Shown: one piece after another, positions 23,488-33,200 of the stretch
Layout: each line of letters begins with the position of its first letter
How positions within the stretch are numbered: the stretch's first letter is position 1
Assembly: GCF_020736365.1 (NCBI RefSeq)
Contig: NZ_CP085988.1
Location: 3,168,001 to 3,232,000, forward strand
Length of the DNA: 64,000 nt
Direction: 5' to 3'
From: Clostridium sp. M62/1
GTDB lineage: Bacteria; Bacillota; Clostridia; Lachnospirales; Lachnospiraceae
Notes under the pieces: generated by a model
Seen by the model: only the letters and a program-made list of their open reading frames with translations
What the model was told of the DNA's origin: nothing
Database searches by the model: none
Translations under genes and position numbers: made by a program

Positions 23488-24954
23488 TCACTGGCGGATT
23501 CGGAAAAAATCCAAAACCTTTTTACTGCCGGATTCGTCCAATGGATAGCTTTCTTTTACTTGCCCTTTTTCCATATGGACTACATACGAACATCCCGCCA
23601 TCACCAACTCCGGATCATGCGTAATAACAAGAAGCGTTTTGCCCTGATCCGCGAGTGACTTCAAACTCCGCGCAACTTCCCGCATATGTTTGAGATCAAG
23701 CCCGCTTGTTGGTTCGTCAAACACAATGATCTCCCGGTTACTCACAATGGCAGACGCAATCGCTACCCGCTGTTTTTGCCCGCCAGAAAGAGAAAGCGGG
23801 TGCCTGTCTTTATATTCCAGCAGATCAAACTGTTTAAGGATTTTATCCACAACAGTTTCATCCTTATTGTCCATGCTCAGAAGCACTTCATCCGCCACGC
23901 TTTCGGTAAATAGCTGATGGCTGGTATCCTGCATTACCATGTAGCAATGTTTGAGCCGGGCTTTCCAATCAAGGGTTTTCCCGTCAACCTGCAAAAAGCC
24001 ACACTTCTTTTCCAGTCCGCAAATACAGCGGGCCAGAGTAGATTTTCCAGCGCCATTCAGACCGATAATGGCAATCGTTTCTCCAACAGGCAGTTCTGCA
24101 CTCGGAATATGGAGGCTTTCCGGTTCCCGCTTTTTATACGCAAAGCAAAAATTTTGAAATTCCATATGTTTAGCTGTATGCGCCTGATACTGATTCGCAG
24201 GCTTCAACTTCGAGAGAGAAAACGGCCGCAGCCCCATTTCTTTTCGAGTGCCATCCGATAAGCTGTCAAATTTAGCAGGCGTGTATTCCCGTTCAATCTC
24301 CCCATCTTTTACATACAGCACACGATCTGCAAGATCGTGAAGGTAGTAGAGGCGGTGTTCTGCAATCAGAATTGTTTTGCCCTGCTTTTTCCAGAGGCTC
24401 AGGACCTGCCGCAGGTCATCAATAGCAGCCATATCCAAATTAGAAGATGGTTCGTCCAGGACCATAATTCCCGGCAGCAATACACTTGATGAAGCACAGG
24501 CTATTTTTTGCTTTTCGCCTCCGGACAGAGCAAACACTCTTCGCCCCATCAAATCTTCAATATGATAATCGGAAACTGTCCGGTCAATCCTTTTCAGGAT
24601 ATCCTCCTGAGGATAGCCTAAATTTTCACAAGCAAAGGCTAATTCACTATCCGTATCCACGTTGAAAAACTGACTTTTGGGATTCTGGAATACAGATCCC
24701 ACCATAGCAGCCAATTCATAAAGCGGCGTATCTGATACGCTTTTTCCGTCCAGAAGGACATCGCCCTCTAAATTGCCCTCGTAATAATGAGGCACCAGCC
24801 CGTTTACCAAACGGGTAATCGTTGTTTTCCCACAGCCGGATTCTCCCGTGAGTAAAACAAATTCCCCTGTGTTTATGGTGAGATTGACATTTCTAATCCC
24901 TCCGCCGCTGGATTCTTCACCATAAGAAAAAGAAACATTTTGAAAATCTATCAT
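23488..24954 (-). CDS. ECF transporter ATPase, fused A1-A2 (cassette B)
   Basis: 488 residues from the ATG at 24954, which overlaps the T-component stop (ATGA). Half 1: Walker A GESGCGKTT, signature ALSGGEKQKIA, Walker B IMVLDEPSSNLD, IAEHRLYYL. Half 2: Walker A GLNGAGKST, signature SLSGGQKQRVA, Walker B IIVFDEPTSGLD, ITHDPEL. Domain order matches cassette A's ATPase, with clear but moderate identity. It energises the ECF importer of cassette B. Confidence 0.93.
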   Translation of the reverse strand: MIDFQNVSFSYGEESSGGGIRNVNLTINTGEFVLLTGESGCGKTTITRLVNGLVPHYYEGNLEGDVLLDGKSVSDTPLYELAAMVGSVFQNPKSQFFNVDTDSELAFACENLGYPQEDILKRIDRTVSDYHIEDLMGRRVFALSGGEKQKIACASSSVLLPGIMVLDEPSSNLDMAAIDDLRQVLSLWKKQGKTILIAEHRLYYLHDLADRVLYVKDGEIEREYTPAKFDSLSDGTRKEMGLRPFSLSKLKPANQYQAHTAKHMEFQNFCFAYKKREPESLHIPSAELPVGETIAIIGLNGAGKSTLARCICGLEKKCGFLQVDGKTLDWKARLKHCYMVMQDTSHQLFTESVADEVLLSMDNKDETVVDKILKQFDLLEYKDRHPLSLSGGQKQRVAIASAIVSNREIIVFDEPTSGLDLKHMREVARSLKSLADQGKTLLVITHDPELVMAGCSYVVHMEKGQVKESYPLDESGSKKVLDFFRIRQ

Positions 24955-25703
24955 GGCAAAATCCCTCCTGCGGAAATTATCGGGGAAGCAATCGCCCAAA
25001 ACACTACAAAGCAACAAAACAAGATCAGAACCACATCGGCAAAATTGAATTTAAGCTGGCAAATGTTTGTGCGTTTGACAGGAGCGCCGAGGCCACGGGT
25101 AATTGCCGCAGCGGAAAGTTCCTCACCGATTTTCACGGAGCAGGTAATCATCGGGATCAGCTTATACTCCAATATTTTTGAAGATTTTTTCCCTCCAAGT
25201 TTAATCCCACGCATTTTCATAGCGTCACTGATTGCTTCTGACTCCTGAAAGACAGTTGGAAAGAAGCGGAACATGACCGTTAAGGGGATCGTCACTTCTT
25301 TAGGCATATGGATTCTTTCCATGCCGGAAATCAATTCACTGACCGTTGTTGTTTTCACTGCATAGGCAGCAATCGCAACACTGGGAAGGATTCGGCAGAA
25401 GAATCCGGTTGTAAACAGAACGAGGAAATTCAATATCCCCGTAAGGTGCGGCAAAACATAAATTTGAACAGCATAAAAAGCAGAAAACACAGCAATATAG
25501 CCCACAGCTTTTACACATTGCTTCGAGGTAAGCAGCAATATAGCCGGAACCGTACAAAGAGCAAGGCGGATCAGCCCCATAGCTTCTCCGCCTGTTCCGC
25601 CCATGACAAAAATGCTTATGATGAAGATGAGCAACAGTTTTGTACGCGGATCGAGCCGTAACCCTTGTTCTGTTTTTTTGCTGAGCAGAATTTCCCGCGC
25701 CAT
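24951..25703 (-). CDS. ECF transporter T component (cassette B)
   Basis: 250 residues from the ATG that shares its A with the S-component TAA (TAATG); a longer frame to 25811 only overlaps the S gene. About five to six hydrophobic segments. Coupling motifs DAMKMRGIKL (about 165) and AAITRGLGAP (about 205). Couples the fused ATPase to the S component. Confidence 0.92.
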   Translation of the reverse strand: MAREILLSKKTEQGLRLDPRTKLLLIFIISIFVMGGTGGEAMGLIRLALCTVPAILLLTSKQCVKAVGYIAVFSAFYAVQIYVLPHLTGILNFLVLFTTGFFCRILPSVAIAAYAVKTTTVSELISGMERIHMPKEVTIPLTVMFRFFPTVFQESEAISDAMKMRGIKLGGKKSSKILEYKLIPMITCSVKIGEELSAAAITRGLGAPVKRTNICQLKFNFADVVLILFCCFVVFWAIASPIISAGGILP

Positions 25704-26299
25704 TATGCAATACCGGCACGCTGGAAGTGCTTTTTGCAAATGGCTTTCCCAATCATACCTCCGACAAGGCCAAACACAAAGCAGGCAACCAGCAGAATAG
25801 GCGCAATCCACATAGGCATATATGTATTAAGGGTAGCTGCATATTCAGTGCCGTATCCTTCAGTCAACATTACCATATAGCTTTCACGGTTCAGGAAAAT
25901 GGGAGCAAAGTTGCCAAACACCCAGATGCTGAACACACCGCAGGAAAGAACTGTACTCTTTGCACTTTTGTAGTCCGCCTTTTTCAGGATCACGTCGGCC
26001 AACAGGCCGCCAACGAGACCAGTTACCATGGTAAGATAGCCGTTGCCGAAGAACACCATGATTAGGCCAATCAGGAAACCCATGATTGCAGTCATCCCGA
26101 ATTTTTTAGCCTTTGTAACATACAGCATATAGGGGATGCCGCCAATCAAAGGGCACAGCACCGCCATCAGCGGAATAAAAATGGGGATGAAGCCAAGCAT
26201 CGCCACCAGCATAACAATCACAACATAGATGACGGTGTAGATGCCGATAGTAATTAAATCTTTTCCCTCAAGCCGGGAACTTTTTTTCTGGGAACTCAT
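25703..26299 (-). CDS. ECF substrate-binding S component, MptD/Trep_Strep type (cassette B)
   Basis: 198 residues, roughly six hydrophobic segments, N-terminal SSRLEGKDLITIGIYTVIY corresponding to the amphipathic entry of the cassette A protein. By eye overall identity to the cassette A S component is low, which implies a different substrate or long divergence. First gene of the cassette B ECF operon, preceded by AAGGAGG and by the palindrome/promoter at 26334-26397. Confidence 0.87.
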   Translation of the reverse strand: MSSQKKSSRLEGKDLITIGIYTVIYVVIVMLVAMLGFIPIFIPLMAVLCPLIGGIPYMLYVTKAKKFGMTAIMGFLIGLIMVFFGNGYLTMVTGLVGGLLADVILKKADYKSAKSTVLSCGVFSIWVFGNFAPIFLNRESYMVMLTEGYGTEYAATLNTYMPMWIAPILLVACFVFGLVGGMIGKAICKKHFQRAGIA

Positions 26300-26333
26300 A
26301 CCAGTATCCTCCTTATCTCTGAGAAAATGAAAA

Positions 26334-26367
26334 TGTGGTGTGGTTAGCTTCTTCTAACCACACCACA
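26334..26367. promoter_or_regulatory. Extended palindromic operator, cassette B ECF operon
   Basis: Perfect 14-bp arms TGTGGTGTGGTTAG and CTAACCACACCACA around a 6-bp centre. The core GGTTAG-N6-CTAACC (26342-26359) is 9 nt downstream of the -10 box, exactly as in cassette A. Because it lies between the araC-type gene and the ECF operon and is followed by T-rich sequence on the minus strand, it may also terminate transcription from the araC-type gene. Confidence 0.75.
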
Positions 26368-26368
26368 T

Positions 26369-26397
26369 ATAATAACAATTTGCACCCACGATTCCAA
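26369..26397 (-). promoter_or_regulatory. Promoter of cassette B ECF operon
   Basis: -35 TTGGAA (minus strand of 26392-26397), 17-nt spacer, -10 TATTAT (minus strand of 26369-26374). Confidence 0.65.
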
Positions 26398-26440
26398 CCC
26401 AAAACCAATTTTATTCTACCCAAAATCAGTATTTTTGCGT

Positions 26441-27406
26441 TTATCCAATCGTAGCTTCTGCTTTATAGTTTTTCGGATTCACTCCGTATTTCCTTTTGAA
26501 CGCCGCTGCGAAATTGCTCGCTTTTGAATATCCCACCAGTATAGCCACCTGGCTGACATTCAAATTACTTTCTAACAGCAGGCTTGCCGCCTTTTCTAAC
26601 CGCTGGTCGATGACATACGCATGAACCGATGTTCCGAACAGGGAGGAAAAGCCCTTCGTCAATTTTGAAGTGCTGATATTGACCTGCCGCGCCAATTCCT
26701 CGCAGCTCGGAGCCAGGGCAAGCTGGCTGTCAATAATTCGCTTTGCCTCTATGATGGAATCCCGGTCACTTCTGGAAATTGCAACGTAGGTTGACGCGAG
26801 AATACTCAGCTCCAGGACCTCGCTCAAATATACCGATAGCAGCTCAAAGACCTTGCTTTCCAGAAACAGGTATCCCAACCCGCCACGATATTGCGTGAAG
26901 TCTTGCAGCTCCGCAAAAATGTGTTCCATATAGGGCGTGATATTCACCTTTGATATGCCGTCCAATAATTTTTTCCGATAGACCTCGATCTCACCAGCCT
27001 CAAAGTAGTCATTCAGAATCTTATAGAAATAGGATAGAGGTATTTTCACATTTTTGAAAAGGAAATCGCTCTTTTTAGAATAGCACAGATATTCCATTTT
27101 CCCGTGGCCGCGATAAATACAGGATTCACCCTTTTGTATGCTGGCACTTTGCCGGTTGTCTGCAATATTCCAGGAAACACCGTCATTGAAGCAGAACAGC
27201 ATTTGTATGTATTCTTCACTGCTCACTCCCTGCACGTTCATATCCGAAAAGTAATTCATTCTCCAGTCTGAAACAACTGCTCCCTGTTTCGTGACGATCT
27301 GCGAAATCTGACCGGTTCCCATGTCTGCCGGAATATCTATGGTGATCGTCTGCGGTGAATTAGAGAGCAGATCACGATAAAGATTATTCATGTATTGATT
27401 TGTCAT
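26441..27406 (-). CDS. AraC-family regulator (cassette B)
   Basis: 321 residues. The sensor domain (about 1-210) has no clear ligand motif. The C-terminal double HTH (about 220-318) reads AKRIIDSQLALAPSCEELARQVNISTSKLTKGFSSLFGTSVHAYVIDQRLEKAASLLLESNLNVSQVAILVGYSKASNFAAAFKRKYGVNPKNYK. It lies upstream of, and co-directional with, the ECF operon, unlike cassette A where the AraC gene is divergent. AAGGAGG is upstream. Its own promoter overlaps a GGTTAG-type palindrome, so it should answer to the same metal signal and then activate the transporter (inference). Confidence 0.88.
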   Translation of the reverse strand: MTNQYMNNLYRDLLSNSPQTITIDIPADMGTGQISQIVTKQGAVVSDWRMNYFSDMNVQGVSSEEYIQMLFCFNDGVSWNIADNRQSASIQKGESCIYRGHGKMEYLCYSKKSDFLFKNVKIPLSYFYKILNDYFEAGEIEVYRKKLLDGISKVNITPYMEHIFAELQDFTQYRGGLGYLFLESKVFELLSVYLSEVLELSILASTYVAISRSDRDSIIEAKRIIDSQLALAPSCEELARQVNISTSKLTKGFSSLFGTSVHAYVIDQRLEKAASLLLESNLNVSQVAILVGYSKASNFAAAFKRKYGVNPKNYKAEATIG

Positions 27407-27425
27407 GTATGAGCGCCCTCCTTAT

Positions 27426-27443
27426 GGTTAGTCAATGCTAATC
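27426..27443. promoter_or_regulatory. Palindromic operator upstream of the cassette B araC-type gene
   Basis: GGTTAG TCAATG CTAATC, 2 nt downstream of the -10 box, the third copy of the cargo operator. It would overlap the transcription start. Confidence 0.7.
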
Positions 27444-27445
27444 AT

Positions 27446-27474
27446 AGTTTACAACACCAACCTGGAAAAGTCAA
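27446..27474 (-). promoter_or_regulatory. Promoter of the cassette B araC-type gene
   Basis: -35 TTGACT (minus strand of 27469-27474), 17-nt spacer, -10 TAAACT (minus strand of 27446-27451). Confidence 0.65.
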
Positions 27475-27585
27475 TTTGTATTCCTTGTGTATACCGCAGA
27501 ATCCATTTCACATCAAAACATCGTAGATACCACTTCAATGCTATTTCAAAAACGTAGTGGCAATTAATTTACGAATTATGCCTAC

Positions 27586-28506
27586 TCATCGTACATTTTT
27601 ATCCTTTTGCATTATTATTTCTTTGTTCTTATTATCATTTGCAGCATTATCTCTCAAATAATTTTCAAATGCATCTGCATTATACTGATACTCCTGTGGT
27701 TCAGCGACCATCGGTGAATATACAATCTCTGCTTCTACTCGCTCAGCCTCTGTCCTCTCAGGCTCTGTCTGTTCCTGCTCCTTCACATTCTCCATATGCT
27801 TTTCCTTATCAAGTTGCACATTCATATCCAGATTATCCAGCTTATCAATCGAAGCATCAAGATGTAGCTCCATTGATACAAGTATCTTTTTCACTGCTTT
27901 CATAGGTGCAAGCACCGCCTTTGTAATGGGATGTTTCTGTTCTTTCCGTGAGTAATCCACCTCCGGTTTGTCAGCAAAAGTACGGAATGCATTGGCTACT
28001 GTCTGCCCTGCTTCACGAAATCCTTTTGCAAGAAGTGCTGTCTTTGCTATATCCGTATCTGTGGTCTTGATTGCACCTCTTACATTCTCTCGAATATCCA
28101 GAAATCTTTTCTTAATTCCTAAGAACTCAGATACCCTGTATAATGCAGCTCTTCCCTTTTCCTTTGCTTCTTCGACTATGCCCTTAGCAGTAGATTTGAC
28201 CTGTTCTTTCACTTCTAATACCTGTGACTTTATCTGCTCACATCTGGTATTAAGTCGCTCCTGTGCTTCCGACAATACCTTTTTTGCATTATTGACAAGT
28301 GTATCTTCCTGCATTTCTTTGATCTGGTTCTGCATGTTGGTGAGTTCTTCCGTCATGGAATCAATCTTTTTCTCCAGTCCGTCCACATAGCTGCATATCT
28401 CAAATACATCGTTTGCCTGCTCTTTCATGGCATTTTTCTTTAGTAATTCGAGAAGTTCCCTTATAACCTCCTCATTGGTAAGTGTTTTTCCTGCTTCCAT
28501 ATCCAT
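27586..28506 (-). CDS. Coiled-coil ICE protein (DUF6674-type)
   Basis: 306 residues, strongly helical and charged. Coiled coil at about 45-115 (KKIDSMTEELTNMQNQIKEM..., then EAQERLNTRCEQIKSQVLEVKEQVKS); a middle AKGFREAGQTVANAFRTFADK; a Glu/Arg-rich tail. No signal peptide or membrane segment. Proteins of this type are the distal gene of Clostridial ICE transfer operons and have been labelled DUF6674 (recalled). Function unknown. Last gene of the minus-strand transfer operon, with GGAGG 7 nt upstream. Confidence 0.7.
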   Translation of the reverse strand: MDMEAGKTLTNEEVIRELLELLKKNAMKEQANDVFEICSYVDGLEKKIDSMTEELTNMQNQIKEMQEDTLVNNAKKVLSEAQERLNTRCEQIKSQVLEVKEQVKSTAKGIVEEAKEKGRAALYRVSEFLGIKKRFLDIRENVRGAIKTTDTDIAKTALLAKGFREAGQTVANAFRTFADKPEVDYSRKEQKHPITKAVLAPMKAVKKILVSMELHLDASIDKLDNLDMNVQLDKEKHMENVKEQEQTEPERTEAERVEAEIVYSPMVAEPQEYQYNADAFENYLRDNAANDNKNKEIIMQKDKNVR

Positions 28507-28529
28507 TCTGTTTCCTCCATTCTGTAAAT

Positions 28530-28549
28530 GGGGCAGCCTTGGCCGCCCC
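28530..28549 (-). other. Intergenic hairpin GGGGC...GCCCC
   Basis: GGGGC-AGCC-TTGGC-CGCCCC between the SpoVG-like and coiled-coil genes; one of a series of unique GC-rich hairpins placed in spacers of the transfer operon. Confidence 0.5.
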
Positions 28550-28566
28550 TGTACTCTGATTACTGA

Positions 28567-29256
28567 TTATCGAAAGGGCGTCGCCTCTTTGTCCTTCTCT
28601 TTATCGGGATTGCCATGATGTTTCTCTGCACTCTCTCTTGCCTTTTCGTTGCTCTTATCCTTTGCTTTCTCATATTCAGAGATAATCTCATTGTAGAGTT
28701 TTTCCCTGAAATCCTTTGTGACCGGATAACAGACATCCTGATAGATTGGCTTGCCCTGCTCGTCCACCTGCTTTGTCTTATAAGAAGGCATTGATACAAA
28801 GATTTTCTCTTTGCCCTGCACGATATTGATGTTATTTACGATGAAACTGTTTTCAAAGTAAATACGGGCAAGTCCTTTGATGTTACTGCCTTCCCTCTCA
28901 TAAGGTGTCACAGTTACGGAAAACTCAGGCATTTCACGTGTTCTGTCCTGCTTCTGTGTCTCCTCTTTCTCCGGTTCCCTGATTCTTGCATAGGCATCAA
29001 GGATATTGGTATAGAGTTCCTCACGAAACTCTGCTGTGATAGGATTGCACACATCCTTATAGATCACACCATTGCTTTCATCACGCTCATTGGAGCGGTA
29101 TCTAGGCATTGAAACAAAAAGCTCTCCCTTGTCCTTATTCTCAAGGATTGCAATATTGGTAATCTTAAATGAATCACCAAATACCACTGTTGCAAATCCT
29201 TTGATATTGCTGCCCTCTTTTGCTCTTACTTCGTTTACCTTAATTGAATACTTCAT
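28567..29256 (-). CDS. Tandem SpoVG-domain protein
   Basis: 229 residues holding two SpoVG-like units. Unit 1 (about 1-90): YSIKVNEVRAKEGSNIKGFATVVFGDSFKITNIAILENKDKGELFVSMPRY. Unit 2 (about 108-195): FSVTVTPYEREGSNIKGLARIYFENSFIVNNINIVQGKEKIFVSMPSY. Each has the conserved N-I-K-G, F-x-I-x-N-I and F-V-S-M-P blocks. SpoVG is a ~90-residue DNA/RNA-binding regulator in Firmicutes; the duplication suggests an intramolecular dimer. The C-terminal 35 residues are highly charged. Starts 3 nt before the stop of the next upstream gene's frame, so same transcript. Confidence 0.88.
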   Translation of the reverse strand: MKYSIKVNEVRAKEGSNIKGFATVVFGDSFKITNIAILENKDKGELFVSMPRYRSNERDESNGVIYKDVCNPITAEFREELYTNILDAYARIREPEKEETQKQDRTREMPEFSVTVTPYEREGSNIKGLARIYFENSFIVNNINIVQGKEKIFVSMPSYKTKQVDEQGKPIYQDVCYPVTKDFREKLYNEIISEYEKAKDKSNEKARESAEKHHGNPDKEKDKEATPFR

Positions 29257-29259
29257 ATG

Positions 29260-29658
29260 CTATTCCTCGCTTTCTTTTTGTTCTTTGTTTTGCTCCGGTA
29301 TGATAAGCTCACACCAAAGCTGTTCTATCTGTTCACAAGACAATCTGCCATTAAGCCAGTTGCCAAGTGTAACAACCATTCCGTCCTGCTCGTAGTAGAG
29401 CCACTCCTGTGTTTCAATGTTCCCCTCATACACGATGGTCACATCAAAATCAGGCATAAATAATCCTTCCTCTGCATCCCATACACAGGCTATTCCCTGT
29501 CTGAGTGTCAGATTCAGACTTTCGACATACACAGACCAGCCGCTTACAACTATCTGAAAGTCATCATCAATCTCTGCAATATCATCCTCGATGTCAATTA
29601 ACTCTTCCATTTCCGATACTGCCTCTTCTATCTCAGCTAACCGGTATCTCTTATTCAT
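29260..29658 (-). CDS. Acidic hypothetical ICE protein
   Basis: 132 residues from the ATG at 29658, which overlaps the sortase stop (ATGAATAA) and has AAGGAGG 10 nt upstream. The N-terminal coiled, acidic segment (IEEAVSEMEELIDIEDDIAEIDDD) is followed by a beta-rich part with conserved-looking Trp residues (SGWSVYVESLNL, ETQEWLYYEQDG, GNWLNGR). No membrane or catalytic motif. Translational coupling to the sortase suggests joint function. Not recognised. Confidence 0.7.
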   Translation of the reverse strand: MNKRYRLAEIEEAVSEMEELIDIEDDIAEIDDDFQIVVSGWSVYVESLNLTLRQGIACVWDAEEGLFMPDFDVTIVYEGNIETQEWLYYEQDGMVVTLGNWLNGRLSCEQIEQLWCELIIPEQNKEQKESEE

Positions 29659-30268
29659 CCATAACCGCCTCCTTATAAATGCACCTGACCACAAAACGCA
29701 TGGTTCCTTTCTGGGAACAGGTAAAAAGAGTTAATTCTTTTTCATCTCCCTGTGTCTTGATGCTGTTATCATACGGATTTACTACCTCTGTCTCTGTTAC
29801 CTCATAGATATGCTCCTGTCCCTTTTTGTCGGTTATCATCACTTCATCACCTATGGATATCTGACTTAGTGGTGTAAAAAATGTGCCATATCTGCTGCCA
29901 TTGTGACCGCACAATACACAGTTGCCACTCTCACCGATTCCTGCAGTCTCTTCTATATGACCAATCCCTGCATTAAGCACTTTACTTGTGGTTCCTTCCA
30001 TTACCGGATACCTGATATCTAACCCCGGTATCTCAATGATGCCGATAACACCGCCTTCTTTAAGAATGGCTTCATCCTCTTCACTAATGGAGGTTTGCTC
30101 TTCCTCCACATCTGTTTCTTCATCGTAATCATCCTCCAATGTCTGCTCAAATTCACTTATGAGCTGTTCTGTCTGTTTTTCTCCGGTTGCCCTCCAGAAA
30201 AAAGGGACTGCCATAATGGCAATCCCTGCTGTAATCAGTAGTCCTGCGACCACTTTTCTTATGCTCAT
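29651..30268 (-). CDS. Class D-type sortase
   Basis: 205 residues from the ATG at 30268 (AGGAG 10 nt upstream); a GTG three codons earlier is too close to it. An N-terminal membrane anchor (VVAGLLITAGIAIMAVPFFW), acidic linker, then the sortase barrel from about 75. Catalytic triad visible: His in CGHNGSRYG (about 125), Cys in LTLFTCSQKG (about 185), Arg in MRFVVRC (about 193). The (T/L)-T-x-x-T-C environment is class C/D-like. It joins LPXTG proteins to the wall; the only visible substrate is the LPQTG adhesin at 57411-62789, in the same operon 27 kb upstream. Confidence 0.9.
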   Translation of the reverse strand: MSIRKVVAGLLITAGIAIMAVPFFWRATGEKQTEQLISEFEQTLEDDYDEETDVEEEQTSISEEDEAILKEGGVIGIIEIPGLDIRYPVMEGTTSKVLNAGIGHIEETAGIGESGNCVLCGHNGSRYGTFFTPLSQISIGDEVMITDKKGQEHIYEVTETEVVNPYDNSIKTQGDEKELTLFTCSQKGTMRFVVRCIYKEAVMDE

Positions 30269-30281
30269 ATTATTCACTCTC

Positions 30282-33200
30282 CTATCGTGTTCTGCCCTCT
30301 CTGTCGGCTGAATAAGTGCCTTTATCCTCAGCTACAATTGCTGCAGCTTCCATCCTGTCATCTGCTTCTCTTTCTTCCTCCGGTCCGCTCAGGTCTGCAT
30401 CCACAGCCTTTGCGTTCTCAAGGTCAAGCTGGGCATTCAGTTCACACTGTCTTGCCAGCTTTTCTTCCAGCTCCGTGCTGTATGCAAATGGCTTATCATA
30501 CTCAGTCTTTGATGCTTCAAGGTCATTCTGGTACTGCTCAATCTTCTTTTCTAAGAAATCAATGTTCTCATGGAGTCCATTGAACAGGTTTTCAAGCTTC
30601 ACCATACTGCCGACCGGACTGGTGGAAAGCTCTACTTTATACTCTGTCTTTCCACGAAGCACCATATAATTGATGTCAAGGAAGTTCTTTTCCACAAGCA
30701 GCTCAAATCCATGGAATTTACCAATTGCAGTTGTCTCTCCGGTCTTGCATTTGCTGATTGCTTCAAGCATCATCGTTCCGCCATCCACACGCTCAGTATA
30801 AGTTGCTTTGCCTATAGTAATGGCAAATTCCGGATTATCAATCAGCTCTTTATCCCTTGCCTTTACATCCTCACGGACATTGGCAAGCTTTTCTGTTGCT
30901 GTCTTAATCAGCTTCGGATACTTGATCATAAAGTTATCCTGCAAGCCATATCTCTGATTGTCATAGGATGCCTTTAAGAGCTTTAATCTCTGGACATCAT
31001 TGTCAATCTCCATCTTTTCCTTGATCAGAGGATTACCTGTAGCAACCGCCTTGATCTCTGCATAGGAAAGTGTAGCCTCGTCGATATCCTCGCAGCTTCG
31101 GCTTACAGCCTTGCTTGTCATAACCTGACTGATAAAACGCTGCTTATTCTCGACAAGTGACCAGTTGTATGCATCAAAGGTTCCTTTTGTGACATATCTG
31201 TAGATAGCCACCTCTTCATTTTCGTTGCCCTGCCTGATGCCTCGTCCTTCCCTCTGTTCAATGGAGCTTGGCTTCCAAGGACAGTCCACATGATGCATTG
31301 CTACAAGGTGTGTCTGCACATTGACACCTGTTCCACACTTGTCCGTTGAACCGATAAGAACTTTCTTTTTACCTGTCCTCATCTCCTTAAAAAGTGCGTC
31401 CCTCTGTGCATCCGTTTTGGCATCATGAATAAATGCTATCTCATCTGCCGGAATACCATACTGGATAAGTGTTTCCTTCAGATAATCGTAGATGGTAAAG
31501 TCCTTATCCGGTCCCGGTGTGCCGATATCCGAAAAAATAAGCTGGCAGCCTATATGACCGTTGGCATTTCCTTTCTCGTATTCTTTCCACACATTTTCTG
31601 CTACCTTATTGAGTTTTCCGTCCGGATTGTTCGGTGCATCCTTATCAATCAGTCTGGCATCTGTTCCTAATAGTCTTGCCTCATGGGTAATCTTTAGGAA
31701 GTTATCCACGCTTGGATCAACTCCACCGCCTCTGATACGCTCTGCCCTCACAACAAAGTCTTCCATGACCTGCTTCACATACCAGTCAGGCTCCGACTCC
31801 ACAATAATAGGCTTGCCGCCACGGAGAGCCGGCACATCAAGGTCAAGCATGTCTGCTGTCTGCACATCTGCTACCTCACGGAAGATATTCATAAGCTCCG
31901 GCAGATTCGTAAACTTATTGAATCTGCTCTTAAAACGGAATCCGCTTCCCTCTACAGTAAGCTCCAGTGCTGTTGTCACTTCACCAAAGTTCGCTGCCCA
32001 TGAATCAAAGTGATAAATCCCCATCTCTTCAAGTGCCGCTTTCTGTAAGTAAAGCTGCATGACATACATCTCACACATGGTATTGGATATAGGTGTACCT
32101 GTAGCAAACACAATGCCCCTGCCATCATTTATCTCTGATAGGTACTGGCATTTAAGCTGCATATCCGTTGACTTCTTTGCTCCACTGCTGCTGATACCTG
32201 ACACATTGTTCATCTTGGAAAAAATCGCAAGGTTCTTAAAATTATGTGCTTCGTCTACCATGATAGAATCTACCCCCAGCTCCTCAAAGGTAATAAGGTC
32301 ATCCTTTCTGCTTTCATCAGATAGTGATTTAAGCTGCTCCTCCAGCTTTTTCTTCTGGCTTTCCATCTGTTTTACAGTCCAACGCTCTCCATTACGCTCT
32401 TTCATCTCATCAATCGCATAGCTGATTTCATCTATCTGCTCATTGAGCATTCTTTCCTTTCTCTCTGCTGAGATCGGGATTTTCTCAAACTGCGAGTGGG
32501 ACATGATAATGCAGTCATAGTCACCTGTTGCAATCCTTGATACAAACTGCTTTCTGCGGCTCTTTTCAAAATCACGCTCTGTGGCAACTAAGATATTGGC
32601 TGACGGATAAAGCCTTAAAAACTCTGATGCAGTCTGCCCGATAAGCGGCTTTGGAACAACCATAATCGTTTTATTGGCAAGTCCAAGTCTCTTCTGCTCC
32701 ATGCAGGCAGCCATCATCTCAAAGGACTTTCCGGCACCGACACAGTGTGCCAACAGGGTGTTTCCTCCAAGAAGGATTCTAGCCACCGCATTCTTCTGAT
32801 GTGGCTTTAGCTCAATCGCCGGATTCATTCCCGGAAACTGTAAGTGGCTTCCGTCATACTCACGCAGGCGGATATTATTGAATGTCTCGTTATAATACTC
32901 CACATATTTCTGTCTGCGTTCCGGCTCTGAAAACAGCCATTCCTTGAACTTTTCCTTGATCATGTTCTGTTTTTCCCTTGCAAGCATTGTCTCATTCTTA
33001 TTGACTTCGTAATGATATTTGCCATCACCGTCATCAATCCTGTCCCTTACTGTTACAGTTTTAAGATTCAGCGTATCCTCAAAAATAGAATAAGCATCCA
33101 TGCGGCTTGTACCATAGGTCTTAGTAGCTGCCACTGAATGCTTATCCATGCTCTTATTCTCGATGAACCATTCCATGCTCATCTTATTTAAGTGTACCTG

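Noticed and set aside
10027-27585. Antibiotic-resistance cargo
   Set aside because: The ABC pairs have membrane domains and are linked to ECF and metal-regulator genes; none resembles ribosome-protection ABC-F proteins, and no other resistance family was seen.
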